DNA of 64,000 bases from Xiphophorus maculatus (lineage: Eukaryota > Chordata > Actinopteri > Cyprinodontiformes > Poeciliidae): positions 3,349,817 through 3,413,816 of the forward strand of contig NC_036464.1 in assembly GCF_002775205.1 (NCBI RefSeq). The letters are read 5' to 3'. The first letter of the stretch is position 1, and each line of letters starts with the position of its first letter. Below the pieces are notes generated by a model. It did no database searches. It worked only from the letters and a program-made list of their open reading frames with translations, and was not told the DNA's origin. A program made the position numbers and the translations under genes. Below are positions 24,101 to 34,107 of the stretch, piece by piece.

Positions 24101-24770
24101 AGAGTTAAACCTGAATTAATCCAGAGTTAACCTTGAATTAATCCAGTGTTAAACCTGAATTAATCCAGAGTTAAACCTGAATTAATCCAGAGTTAACCTT
24201 GAATTAATCCAGACTTAAACCTTAAATTAATCCAGAGTTAAACCTGAATTAATCCAGACTTAAACCTGAATTAATCCAAAGTTAAACCTGAATTAATCCA
24301 GACTTAAACCTGAATTAATCCAAAGTTAAACCTGAATTAATCCAGAGTTAACCTTGAATTAATCCAGAGTTAAACCTGAATTAATCCAGAGTTAACCTTG
24401 AATTAATCCAGAGTTAAGCCTGAATTAATCCAGACTTAAACCTGAATTAATCCAGAGTTAACCTTGAATTAATCCAGAGTTAACCTTGAATTAATCCAGA
24501 GTTAACCTTGAATTAATCCAAAGTTAAACCTGAATTAATCCAGAGTTAAACCTGAATTAATCCAGACTTAAACCTGAATTAATCCAGAGTTAAGCCTGAA
24601 TTAATCCAGACTTAAACCTGAATTAATCCAGAGTTAAGCCTGAATTAATCCAGACTTAAACCTGAATTAATCCAGACTTAAACCTGAATTAATCCAGAGT
24701 TAAGCCTGAATTAATCCAGAGTTAAACCTGAATTAATCCAGACTTAAACCTGAATTAATCCAGAGTTAAA
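21189..24770. repeat. 22-bp satellite array, about 163 copies
   Basis: The unit contains gttaaacctgaattaatcca preceded by ga. Main variants are AAAGTTAAACC, GAGTTAAGCC, GAGTTAACCTTG, GACTTAAACC and GTGTTAA. The order of variants repeats on a larger scale: the rare AATACAG junction occurs at 21477 and 22621, 1,144 bp (52 units) apart, followed by the same 18-unit order. Every unit carries TAATCC, the core motif of K50-type homeodomain proteins (OTX, PITX, GSC). Confidence 0.95.
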
Positions 24771-25640
24771 CTCCCCGCTGCTGCAGGAGGTTTCTGGTTT
24801 GAATCCCGGTGGATTCTCTCCTGGTACTCCAGCTGTGATTGGTAGTTGCTTCTGGGTTCGGCCAATGGATGGAGTGAAGCCGCTACAATTTCACCTGCTG
24901 TGTGACGTCACTTCCTGTCTCCTGGCCTCACCTGGACACCAGCAGGTTCATTTCTGAGGAAGAGGAGGAGGCTGGATGGACATGATGAAGAAAAGGCAGG
25001 ATGGGAGCCTAGAGGGCAGAGAGGAAGAGGAGGAGGAAGAGGAGCAGCACAGTAAATATTTAGGCCTGTGACGCGTTTTCCGCAGCGGCGTCAGCGCGCC
25101 GCGCGGTGCCAGAACCTCTGCCGGTACCGAGACCGAGCTTCAAGCAGCTTCCGGCCGGATGGAGCTGCGGGGAGCCTCGCCTCGCGGAGGTTCCGGCTGG
25201 TTCTCGGTTCCGAACCCCGGCGGCCCGCCGCACCGCGGCTCCTCCCGCACATTTCCTACCGCGCTCCTTGGCGTCAAACCGCCGCGCCGCTTCCGGACCC
25301 AGTTCCTACTTACGATTCGAGCCGGACCGGTTCTGTCCTGCTGGTTCGGTTCCGGGTTCTGTTCGGAGTCGGTGGTTCCTGCCGCACCTCTGTCACATCT
25401 CAGCCGAGGAGCGGCCGCATAGTGGCGGAGCCGACGCTGCCGCGGCGCAGAGGCGGCACGCCTCCAGCTAAAGTCAATGAGACGCTGCGGCGCAGAGGCG
25501 TCGCGCCGTAGAGAGCCGACTCTGATTGGTCAAGCCGCTGCGCAGCCTTCGTCTGATTGGCTGGAGGAGTTTCAGCTGAAAGTTTGCATGTAAAGCTCGC
25601 GAGATATCGCGAGGCTTTACGCTGTGACGCCACAAGCAGG
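24771..25640. promoter_or_regulatory. CpG-island-like region without an assigned gene
   Basis: CpG density is high over 25060-25520. A perfect inverted repeat CTCGCGA-GATA-TCGCGAG lies at 25596-25613, similar to the TCTCGCGAGA motif of TATA-less promoters. A short plus-strand frame at 24976 (ATG, acidic tail of Glu) ends at 25071; I cannot tell if it is real. Which transcript starts here is unknown. Confidence 0.4.
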
Positions 25641-27754
25641 ATTCTGTCTAACTATTTTTATGATTTGATGTAAATATCCGTTTTTTCTGTATCTCTAAAT
25701 GTTTTAAACCGTTTGAACAATATTTCTAATGCTCATGTTTATAATCTCAGCTTCTCCTGCTGCTGATGTTTCAATTCTGCTCTTCAGTTCCTCACATTTC
25801 ACCTCATTTTAAGATTTTATTTCTTCTTTTCTACCGCTGGCCTTATATCTGCTGAGTTTTCTCTGAACTTGTTTGAATCACATCAATAAAGTCAAATCAC
25901 TAATTCAGATGCATATTAAACCAAACATTTTGCTATGAAGAAATGCTTTTAAAACTGTGAGCTGTGGTTTCAGGCTGGTTCTGGTTCTGGTAGGTCTGTG
26001 TTCGGTGGGTTGAGCAGTACTTTGGGATGGACAGGAGGAGGGAAGGCCCAAAAACACCTGCTTTGACTAAAAGCTGGGCAGCTCCTGCTACAAAGTGGAG
26101 CCGTGTTTCCCTCAGCATACTGTTGGTAATATTGTCGCCTCCAGACGCCAGGAGACAGAAATTCTGAACGTCATGGCCTGGAGTGCATCCCAGTTTTCTC
26201 TGGTATATAACCATTCATTTTAGCTTTTAAACTGGTGATATTGGTCCTGTGTCCAGACAGAGGATGGTCAGTAGGACCAGTAGTTCTGAAGATCCTGCAG
26301 CTTCACTTGGTCTTCCTGACATGGCGCCAGGAACCTCTGAGCTCTGTTAAGATAAAACTACATCGTCTGATGCTGGGATATTTTCCTCCAACAGGATCCA
26401 GAGGAATCAGCTCAGATGTTGAACTGGATTTGATTTCAATCTCATTTGTGAATGTTGCTCCTCATTTTCAGCAGTGGAGCTAGAAAGGTTATCATTTTGG
26501 ACAAAGTCTCACCAACATCAATATTTCCACTAAATAAGAGGAAGAATAAACAGCAAGTTTGAAAGAGGAAAATCCTTTCAGACTCTGAGCTCAAAGCGAG
26601 ACACCAGAGAGCAGCAAACTATTTTTTATATTAGAAAATTAATTTATTTTCATATAATTATGGCGGTAGAAGCCATTTGTTTGTTACTTAATGAAATATA
26701 TTTGTCCCATTTGATGTTTGTTGTGAATAACTTCTACTCGTCATCAGTCCAAGTTTGTGGTTTATTGAACGTTCAGAAACTCCAGCGGCTGAAATGAGCG
26801 AAGATAAAATAACCTGAACAGGTGATCAACTCACAACCGCTCTACCTTTTTACTCTCCGTCTCTCTTTGTCGTTTTAGCACACCAGTTGCCGTGGCAACC
26901 GCCTGTGCCAGCAAGCCGAGCAGAGATTACGTTAAAAACAAAACATTCAGTCTGTTACCATATCAGGTTTTCAGGCTTGATCTTTATTTTGCGATTATTA
27001 ATAATCGCTCCCTGAACACAGCGATGGCTGACTGATTTAACTCCTGCTCTGCTAGTAAAAAAGTTGCCTTTTTATTACCGTCATGTTTACAATCAGAAAC
27101 TACAGCTGGTTGTTAATGTTAAATATATTTTATAACATTATTAGAGTGACTGAAGTGGAAGCTTAGCAATTATGGTTAGCTTAGCATCAGAACAATTTCT
27201 ATCCATGACGAAACCACAAGAAGATCACTTCCTTCATCTGAACATCTACCTGTTTAAAATGAAAAGCTGTAGATGTTTGCACTAATCCTAGAATATCCTA
27301 CCTGTTCAAATATTTTAGTTACAGAGGTTTGTAAGAATAAAACAGTATCAGAGGAAACAGGTTTTTATTGGAATTAAATTAAAGACAAATACAGATCAGA
27401 GCATTGATCCGTTTTCTGTCTGTTTCAGCAGCAGCCACAATATGTCACTGGAATGATGGGATATGATTAATGCACACTAATATTACACTTTTATACAGAT
27501 TCAATCCCACATAGCATCGCTACCAAAGTCTATTTAGCAAAGTTTAGTAATAAAGAGTGTAATTAAACTAAAATATTTTAAAGTATAGGGACAAAAAAGC
27601 CACAAAACAACTTATTTTGTTCTGATTAACCGCCAAATAATGACTTGTTTACAGTAACAATATTACAGACGGCAAACTAAAGTCATTTATAAATAAATTT
27701 ATAAGCTGCTTGTCAAGAAAAACATGAAGTAATTCAGCAGCTTAATGAAAGCCA
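25641..27754. other. AT-rich intergenic region
   Basis: No protein family, tandem array or clear element was recognised. Scattered AATAAA words occur. Short open stretches near 25933-26483 look random. Confidence 0.5.
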
Positions 27755-30700
27755 GGAATAAAATAAATTAAAGCTGCAAGCAGCCTCGGGCGGCCCTCGC
27801 AGCAAGCGCCGCTCCGGCCTATTGGCCACCGCGGGGGTTCCGGCCACCGCAGAAGCTCTCGCGCGGTTTCCAGCACCGCCGCCCGCCAGCTGCCGCAGAA
27901 GCTGTCGCGCATTTCCCCCGCCCGTCCACCGGGCGATACGCGTGAATGCGTTCGGCAGCGCTCCCTGACAACTGTCAAAAAATCTGGTGCAGATTGGTCG
28001 ATGCATCGAGGAGATACAGCCGATGTATTAACTTAGGGGGCGCAGTGGAGCCAAATTACATTTCAAACCCGTTGGGCTCTTTAGAGGTGAACAAAGGTCA
28101 TACATATCCAGTTTGGCGCCAATCGGATGATCTATGCGTGAATAAGAGCCAAACGTATGAATATGGCGAGGGACTGATATTTGCCATTTGGCCATGCCCA
28201 CACGGTTCAGCCAGCAGCGAGCATTGACAGAGTTTATCATCCGAATCATCTTGATTAGGTCAAGAGAGCCATAAGCAGAGCTTTCCAAGGAAAAAAAGGC
28301 ACTTCCTGTTCTGAGGGGGCGGGGCTTAGATGACGTCATAATATGATGACGTAGGATCGACGGGCATCCCACCAGGATCACTCAGGCCAAGTTTGATGCA
28401 GCTCGGTCAAAATATGTGGAATGTAGAGGCAAACGTATACGAATGGCGTTGCCGCCATTGAAAACACTTTAAAGCAAGCGAGACCAACTTTCTATCTGCC
28501 ATCCAACACAGAATCACCTTGATTAGGTCAAGAGAGCCATAGATGAAAGTTTCCAAGGAAAAAAATAGCACTTTCTGTTCTGAGGGGGCGGGGCTTAGAT
28601 GACGTCATAATATGATGACGTAGAATCGACGGGCATCCCACCAGGATCACTCAGGCCAAGTTTGGTGCAGAAGCTATCGTCCGTTCACAGTAAAATACGA
28701 GACTTCTTGTTGTCAGGGGGCGTGGCCTAAGTGATGTCATCATTTAACCATTGGATATTATTGGACACAAGTTGATGATCAATAACTGAACGTTTGGTGT
28801 GTCTGTGAGTTTTTGTGTTAGAAATACAAATTTTTCTTGTTTTCCTCTGTATTACAAAATTTCATTTGCAGGGCAATGCTGCCCTCTGGTGTCGAATTAC
28901 TGAAAACGTTTCATTATTTCAGTAATTCGACACCAGAGGGCAGCATTGCCCTTCAAATGACGAACGTGGACTGTTTATTCTGTTTAACACAGAAGATCTC
29001 TCTTAATTCATTCTGAGGGGGCGGGGCTTAGATCACGTCATAATATGATGACATAGCATTGTCAGGCATCACACCAGGATGAGTCAGGCCAAGTTTGGTG
29101 CAGCTCGGTTGAAACGTGGAATCTAGAAGCAAACTTATGGCATCGGCGTTACAGGTCACTTCGCCACGCCGCCACACCCAGCTGCTTCATCGCAGCCGGT
29201 CAGGGCTTGGATCCACAACACACCAACATGTCTTCTGTCTCTGGACACAGTTTCATGTTGATTAGGTCAAAGGGCTAAGATAGCGACCATTCACAGTAAA
29301 ATATGACACTTCCTGTTCTCAGGGGGCGTGGCCTAAGCGATGTCATAATTTCACCACAGGGTCTTTTAGGACACCTAATGATGATCAATAACTGAAGGTT
29401 TGGTGTCTCTGTGAGTTTCTGTGCAGGATATATAAGAGTTTCGTGTTTCATGGCGAGTAGGTGAACTTTGACCCCTGGCAACCCCCCTTCAGCAAGCTCA
29501 TACAGTCACCGTTTTGATAACTTTAAATCAGACATGCCTTATGATCAGACTGACCGAGTTTGAAGCCGATCAATCGAAATCCCTAGGAGGAGTTCGATCA
29601 AATGCAAAGGCTGTAAACGTCAAAATCGCAGTCAAAATCTGAACATCAATCCAATATGGCCGACTTCCTGTTGGGTTTAGAGCATGGCTCTAAGAGACTT
29701 TTTTGTACATCCTGACAAGATACAAATATGTACCAAGTTTCGTAATTCTAGGTTAAAGCATGGCTTGGGGCTGTTCATTTAAAAAACTCTAGGGGGCCCT
29801 ATAGAGAAATTAGGCCACGCCCACCAAATTTTGTTATGAATTCCTGTCGGTGGGTGGATAAGGATCCATCCTAGTGAGTTTGGAGCAGCTGGGCCCAAAA
29901 TTGTGGAATTCAGAGCCAAACGTATGGCATCGGCGTTACAGGTCACTTCGCCACGCCCACCTGCTATGTCAAAGCCGGTCGGGGTTGGAATCCTCAACAC
30001 ACCAACATGTCTTCTGTCTCTGGACACAGTTTCATGTTGATTAGGTGAAAGGACTAAGATAGCGACCGTTCACAGTAAAACATGACACTTCCTGTTCTCA
30101 GGGGGCGTGGCCTAAGTGATGTCATCATTTGACCATAGGGTATTGTAGGACACCCGATGACGATCAATCACTGAAAGTTTGGTCCCTCTATGTGTTTTTA
30201 TATAGGAAATATAAGAGTTTCGTGTTTCATGGCGAGTAGGTGAACTTTGACCCCTGGTAACCCCCCTTCAGCAAGCTCATACAGTCACCGTTTTGATAAC
30301 TTTAAATCAGACATGCCTTATGATCAGACTGACCGAGTTTGAAGTCGATCAATCGAAATCCCTAGGAGGAGTTCGATCAAATACGAAGGCTGTAAACGTC
30401 AAAATCGAGGTCAAAAATGGACCTTCAATACAAAATGGCCGACTTCCTGTAATAGTTGGCTTATAACATTAAATGTAAGTTCTGAGTCTTTTGGTGAGCT
30501 CTACATGTGTACCAAATTTCATGTCTCTACGATGAAGTACATTCATACCATTGTGTCAACAGAAAATTGCTAGTTGCCGCCGTTGAGCAAATGTTTTTAC
30601 GATTTTTGTGACAACCTTAAAATTCAAAATTTTTAAATTTTCTAGTCGCGACCACCAAGTTTGGTGAGTTTTTGAATATGATAAAGCCCCCAAAAAGGCG

Positions 30701-30780
30701 CCTCTTTGGGGGGGCAGAATCGTAATAAGAAACAGTACAGATACAATAGGCCTTCGCAGCGCTTTGCTGCTCGGGCCTAA
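27755..30780. mobile_element. Long teleost interspersed element, copy A
   Basis: Begins with aaagctgcaagcagc and ends with the hairpin gcagcgctttgctgc followed by tcgggcctaa. It contains internally duplicated modules, for example 'cttcctgttctcagggggcg' with 'gtgatgtcat', and a 'gttgattaggt' block repeated several times. There is no credible long protein. The same start and modules recur in copy B, supporting a transposed, non-autonomous unit. Its class is uncertain. Confidence 0.6.
28862..28960. repeat. Near-perfect palindrome carrying two CTCF-like motifs
   Basis: Left arm 28870-28905 and right arm 28917-28952 are exact reverse complements over 36 bp, extending further with a mismatch. Each arm carries CACCAGAGGGCAGCA, close to the CTCF core, in opposite orientations facing away from the centre. 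Confidence 0.8.
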
Positions 30781-31218
30781 TTAAAGCCGCAAGCGGCGTC
30801 GGGCGGCCCTCGCAGCTCAGCGCCGCTCCGGCCTATTGGCCACCGCGGGGGTTCCGGTACCGCCGCCCGCCAGCCGCCGCAGACGCTCTCGTGTAGTTCC
30901 TGCGCCCGTCCGCTAGGCGATACGCAACGATGCGTTCGGCAGCGCTTCCCGACGACGCTGAAAAAATCTTATGCAGATCGACTGATGTAGCAAGGAGATA
31001 TAGCTGATGGAATAACCTAGGGGGCGCAGTGGAGTCAAATTACAAGTCAATGCTGTTGGGCTCTTTAGAGGTGAACAAAGGTCATACATTTCCAGTTTGG
31101 TGCGAATCGGATGATCCATGTGTGATTCAGAAACAATCTGTGCATATCGGACTGCAATTCGCCATTTGGCCACGCCCACACGGTTCATCATCATTTTTTG
31201 TCAGATTAAACCCATGTA
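30781..31218. mobile_element. Teleost element copy B, 5' part
   Basis: Starts immediately after copy A with ttaaagccgcaagcggcgtc and follows the copy A sequence (ccggcctattggccaccgcg, ttagaggtgaacaaaggtca). It is interrupted at a TA dinucleotide (31217-31218) by the Tigger-like element. The rest resumes at 33425. Confidence 0.6.
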
Positions 31219-31431
31219 CAGTGATCCCTCGCTATAACGCGGTTCACCTTTCACAGCTTTTTTTGTGCAGTTTTTTTTCACAGTGCATTGTGTTCTGCGT
31301 CCTGATTGGCTAAACAGTCTCCATGGTTCTTCTCTACCTGTGCACCAATAACGTTACGGTATTTAAATATACATAATACAGCAAATTTTGGTAAATGTTT
31401 TTTCCCAGAAAAAAAATAGCGACAACAACTA

Positions 31432-33058
31432 CACTTAAAAATATAAACGCTACACTTTTGTTTTTGCTCCCATTTTTCATGAGATGGACTCAAAGATCTA
31501 AAATTCATTCCAGATAAACAATATTACAATTTCTTTCAAATGTTGTCCACAAATCTGCCTAAATGTTTGATAGTGAGCACTTCTGCTTTGCTGAGATAAT
31601 CCATCCCACCTCACAGGTGTGCCACATCAAGATGCTGATCTGACATCATGATTAGTGCACAGGTGTACCTTATACTGCCCACAATAAAAGGCCACTCTGA
31701 AATGCACAGTTTTGTCTCTCAGCAAAATGCCACAGATGTCGCAAGCATTGAGGGAGCGTGCAATTGGCATGCTGACAGCAGGAATGTCAACCAGATCTGT
31801 TGCTCATGCATTGAATGTTCATTTCTCCACCATAAGCCGTCTCCAAAGGCGTTTCAGAGAATATGGCAGTACATCCAACCGGCCTCACAACCGCAGACCA
31901 CGTGTAACCACACCAGCCCAGGACCTCCACATCCTGCAGGTTCACCTCCAAGATCGTCTGAGACCAGCCACTCAGACAGCTGCTGAAACAATTGGTTTGC
32001 ATAACCAAAGAATTTCTGCACAAACTGTCAGAAACCGTCTCAGGGAAGCTCAACTGCATGATCGTCGTCCTCATCAGGGTCTTAACCTGACTCCAGATGG
32101 TCACCGTAACAGACTTGAGTGGGCAAATGCTCACATTCGATGGCGTCTAGCACAGTGGAGAGGTGTTCTCTTCACGGATGAATCTCGGTTTACATTGTTC
32201 AGGGCAGATGGCAGACGGCGTGTGTGGCGTCGTGTGGGTGAGCGCTTTGCTGATGCCAATGTTGTGGATGGAGTGGACCATGGTGGTGGTGGGGTTATGG
32301 TATGGGCAGGCATCTGTTATGGACGAAGAACACAGCTGCATTTTATTGATGGCATTTTGAATGCACAGAGATACCATGATGAGATCCTGAGGCCCATTGT
32401 TGTGCCATACATCCATGAACATCACCTCATGTTTCAGCAAGATAATGCACGGCCCCATGTTGCAAGGATCTGTACACAATTCTTGGAAGCTGAAAATGTC
32501 CCAGTTCTTGGATGGCCAGTATACTCACCGGACATGTCACCCATTGAGCATGTTTGGGATGTGCTTGACCGGTGTATACGAAAGCGTGTACCAGTTCCCA
32601 CTAATATCCAGCAATGTTGCACAGCCATTGAAGAGGAGTGGGCCAACATTCCACAGGCCACAATTGACAATCTGATAAACTCTATGGGAAGAAGATGTGT
32701 TGCACTGCATGAGGCAAATGGTGGTCACACCGGCTACTGACTGGTTCTGAGTCCCCAGACCCCCAATAAAGCAAAAAAAGCACATTTCAGAGTGGCCTTT
32801 TATTGTGGGCAGCATAAGGTACACCTGTGCACTAATCATGATGTCAGATCAGCATCTTGATGTGGCACACCTGTGAGGTGGGATGGATTATCTCAGCAAA
32901 GCAGAAGTGCTCACTATCAAACATTTAGGCAGATTTGTGGACAACATTTGAAAGAAATGGTAATATTGTTTATCTGGAATGAATTTTAGATCTTTGAGTC
33001 CATCTCATGAAAAATGGGAGCAAAAACAAAAGTGTAGCGTTTATATTTTTGTTGAGTG
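31432..33058 (+). mobile_element. Intact Tc1-like transposon, 1,627 bp
   Basis: Flanked by TA at 31430-31431 and 33059-33060. Long inverted repeats of about 280 bp (31432-31706 and 32780-33058) match nearly base for base; the left end has a small deletion. The shared block includes ataaacgctacacttttgtt. The element encodes an uninterrupted transposase. Long terminal repeats of this type are usual for fish Tc1-like elements. Confidence 0.93.
31727..32740 (+). CDS. Tc1-like transposase (337 aa, intact frame)
   Basis: The ATG at 31727 (MPQMSQALRERAIGM) is the natural start; the frame is open a little further upstream. An N-terminal helix-turn-helix pair (STRSVAHALNVHFSTISRLQ, then a second at AETIGLHNQRISAQTVRNR) precedes the catalytic domain. 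The DDE triad is visible as FTDESRF, FQQDNARPH and SPIEHVWD, with 34 residues between the second Asp and the Glu, the Tc1 DD34E spacing. A Gly-rich GGGGVMVWAG block is typical. Such enzymes excise and insert the element at TA sites. No stop or frameshift is seen, so the copy may be young or active. Expression is not evident from the sequence. Confidence 0.95.
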   Translation: MPQMSQALRERAIGMLTAGMSTRSVAHALNVHFSTISRLQRRFREYGSTSNRPHNRRPRVTTPAQDLHILQVHLQDRLRPATQTAAETIGLHNQRISAQTVRNRLREAQLHDRRPHQGLNLTPDGHRNRLEWANAHIRWRLAQWRGVLFTDESRFTLFRADGRRRVWRRVGERFADANVVDGVDHGGGGVMVWAGICYGRRTQLHFIDGILNAQRYHDEILRPIVVPYIHEHHLMFQQDNARPHVARICTQFLEAENVPVLGWPVYSPDMSPIEHVWDVLDRCIRKRVPVPTNIQQCCTAIEEEWANIPQATIDNLINSMGRRCVALHEANGGHTGY

Positions 33059-33424
33059 TATGTTCTTCTTCCGAAAAAACACACCTGCACCTCAGGCTTC
33101 AGAAGAAAAAGCCAGTAGAGAGAGAAGTCAGGCCACAGCGTCACAGTCAGAGGAACAGAGAAATACGCCAGTCACAATTCGTCCTACTGTACTTCCTATT
33201 GATGATTAAAATTATTATTTTACTGTAGTTATTTGTAAGAAAATGTTCTATTTGTTTCAAAAATTGCTTAGGCCTGAAAACAGGTTTTGTTCTTTGGTTT
33301 CAATGTAGAGTATTTAATTATGCTGTATAATAATTGTAAAAAAAAAAAGGTAACTACTTCACGGATTTCGAATATCACGGGTTCTTTTTGGAACCCAACC
33401 CCTGCAAAAAATAAGGGTTTACTG

Positions 33425-34085
33425 TAAATAATAGAGTAAAAGTAAGACATACAGCAGAAAAAACAGGTGACTTCCTGTTGGAAGTGGGCGGGGCTAAGGT
33501 GATGTCATCAACTAACAATGAGGACTGGTCTGTAGAAAGACATAGGAAGTCTGATGCAGCTGTGACCTTGCATGTGGAAGTTATTGAACCTTGATGTTTC
33601 ATGGCGAATAGTCAAAGTTTGACACTTAGCCACACCCACATGCTTTGAAGTACGAGAAATCTTTTGATAACTTTTGACCTTCAAAGCCTCAAGACTGTGC
33701 TGAAAGATTCTGAAGTCTGTATCTGAAAAATTGTTGGAGGAGTTCGATCAGATACAAAGTCTTTTAAAAATGTCCCACCAGGATCACTCATGCCAAGTTT
33801 AGTGTAGCTCGGTCCAAACATGTGGAATCTAGAGCCAAACGTATGGCAGCGGTGTTATAGGTCACTTCGCCACGCCGCCACGCCCACCTGCTCCATCGAA
33901 GCCGGTCAGGGTTGGAATCCACAACACGCCAACATGTCTTCTGTCTCTGGACACAGTTTCATGTTGATTAGGTCAGAGGGGTAAGATAGCGACCGTTCAC
34001 AGTAAAACATTACACTTCCTGTTCTCAGGAACAACATATGATGTTGATGATCAATCACTGACACATACTGGACTGGACTGGACTG
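33425..34085. mobile_element. Teleost element copy B, 3' part
   Basis: Resumes the copy A-like modules after the nested insertions (cttcgccacgccgccacgcc, gttcacagtaaaac, cttcctgttctcagg). It breaks off before the terminal hairpin and runs into a short (GGACT)n tract at about 34070-34090, where the large array begins. Confidence 0.55.
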
Positions 34086-34107
34086 GACTGAAAGTTTCTG
34101 TCCTACG

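Larger units (their letters stand above)
31219..33424. mobile_element. Pogo/Tigger-like element, interrupted by a Tc1-like insertion
   Basis: Ends are CAGTGATCCCTCG on the left and ...GGGTTTACTG on the right (reverse complement CAGTAAACCCT), flanked by TA duplications at 31217-31218 and 33425-33426. Without the Tc1 insert only about 580 bp remain. A short residual frame near 33100-33207 (ASEEKASRERSQ...) has no catalytic residues. It is a deletion derivative. Confidence 0.55.

Noticed and set aside
25068-25511. Overlapping long frames in all three plus-strand phases
   Set aside because: High GC content removes stop codons in every frame; this marks a CpG island rather than coding sequence.
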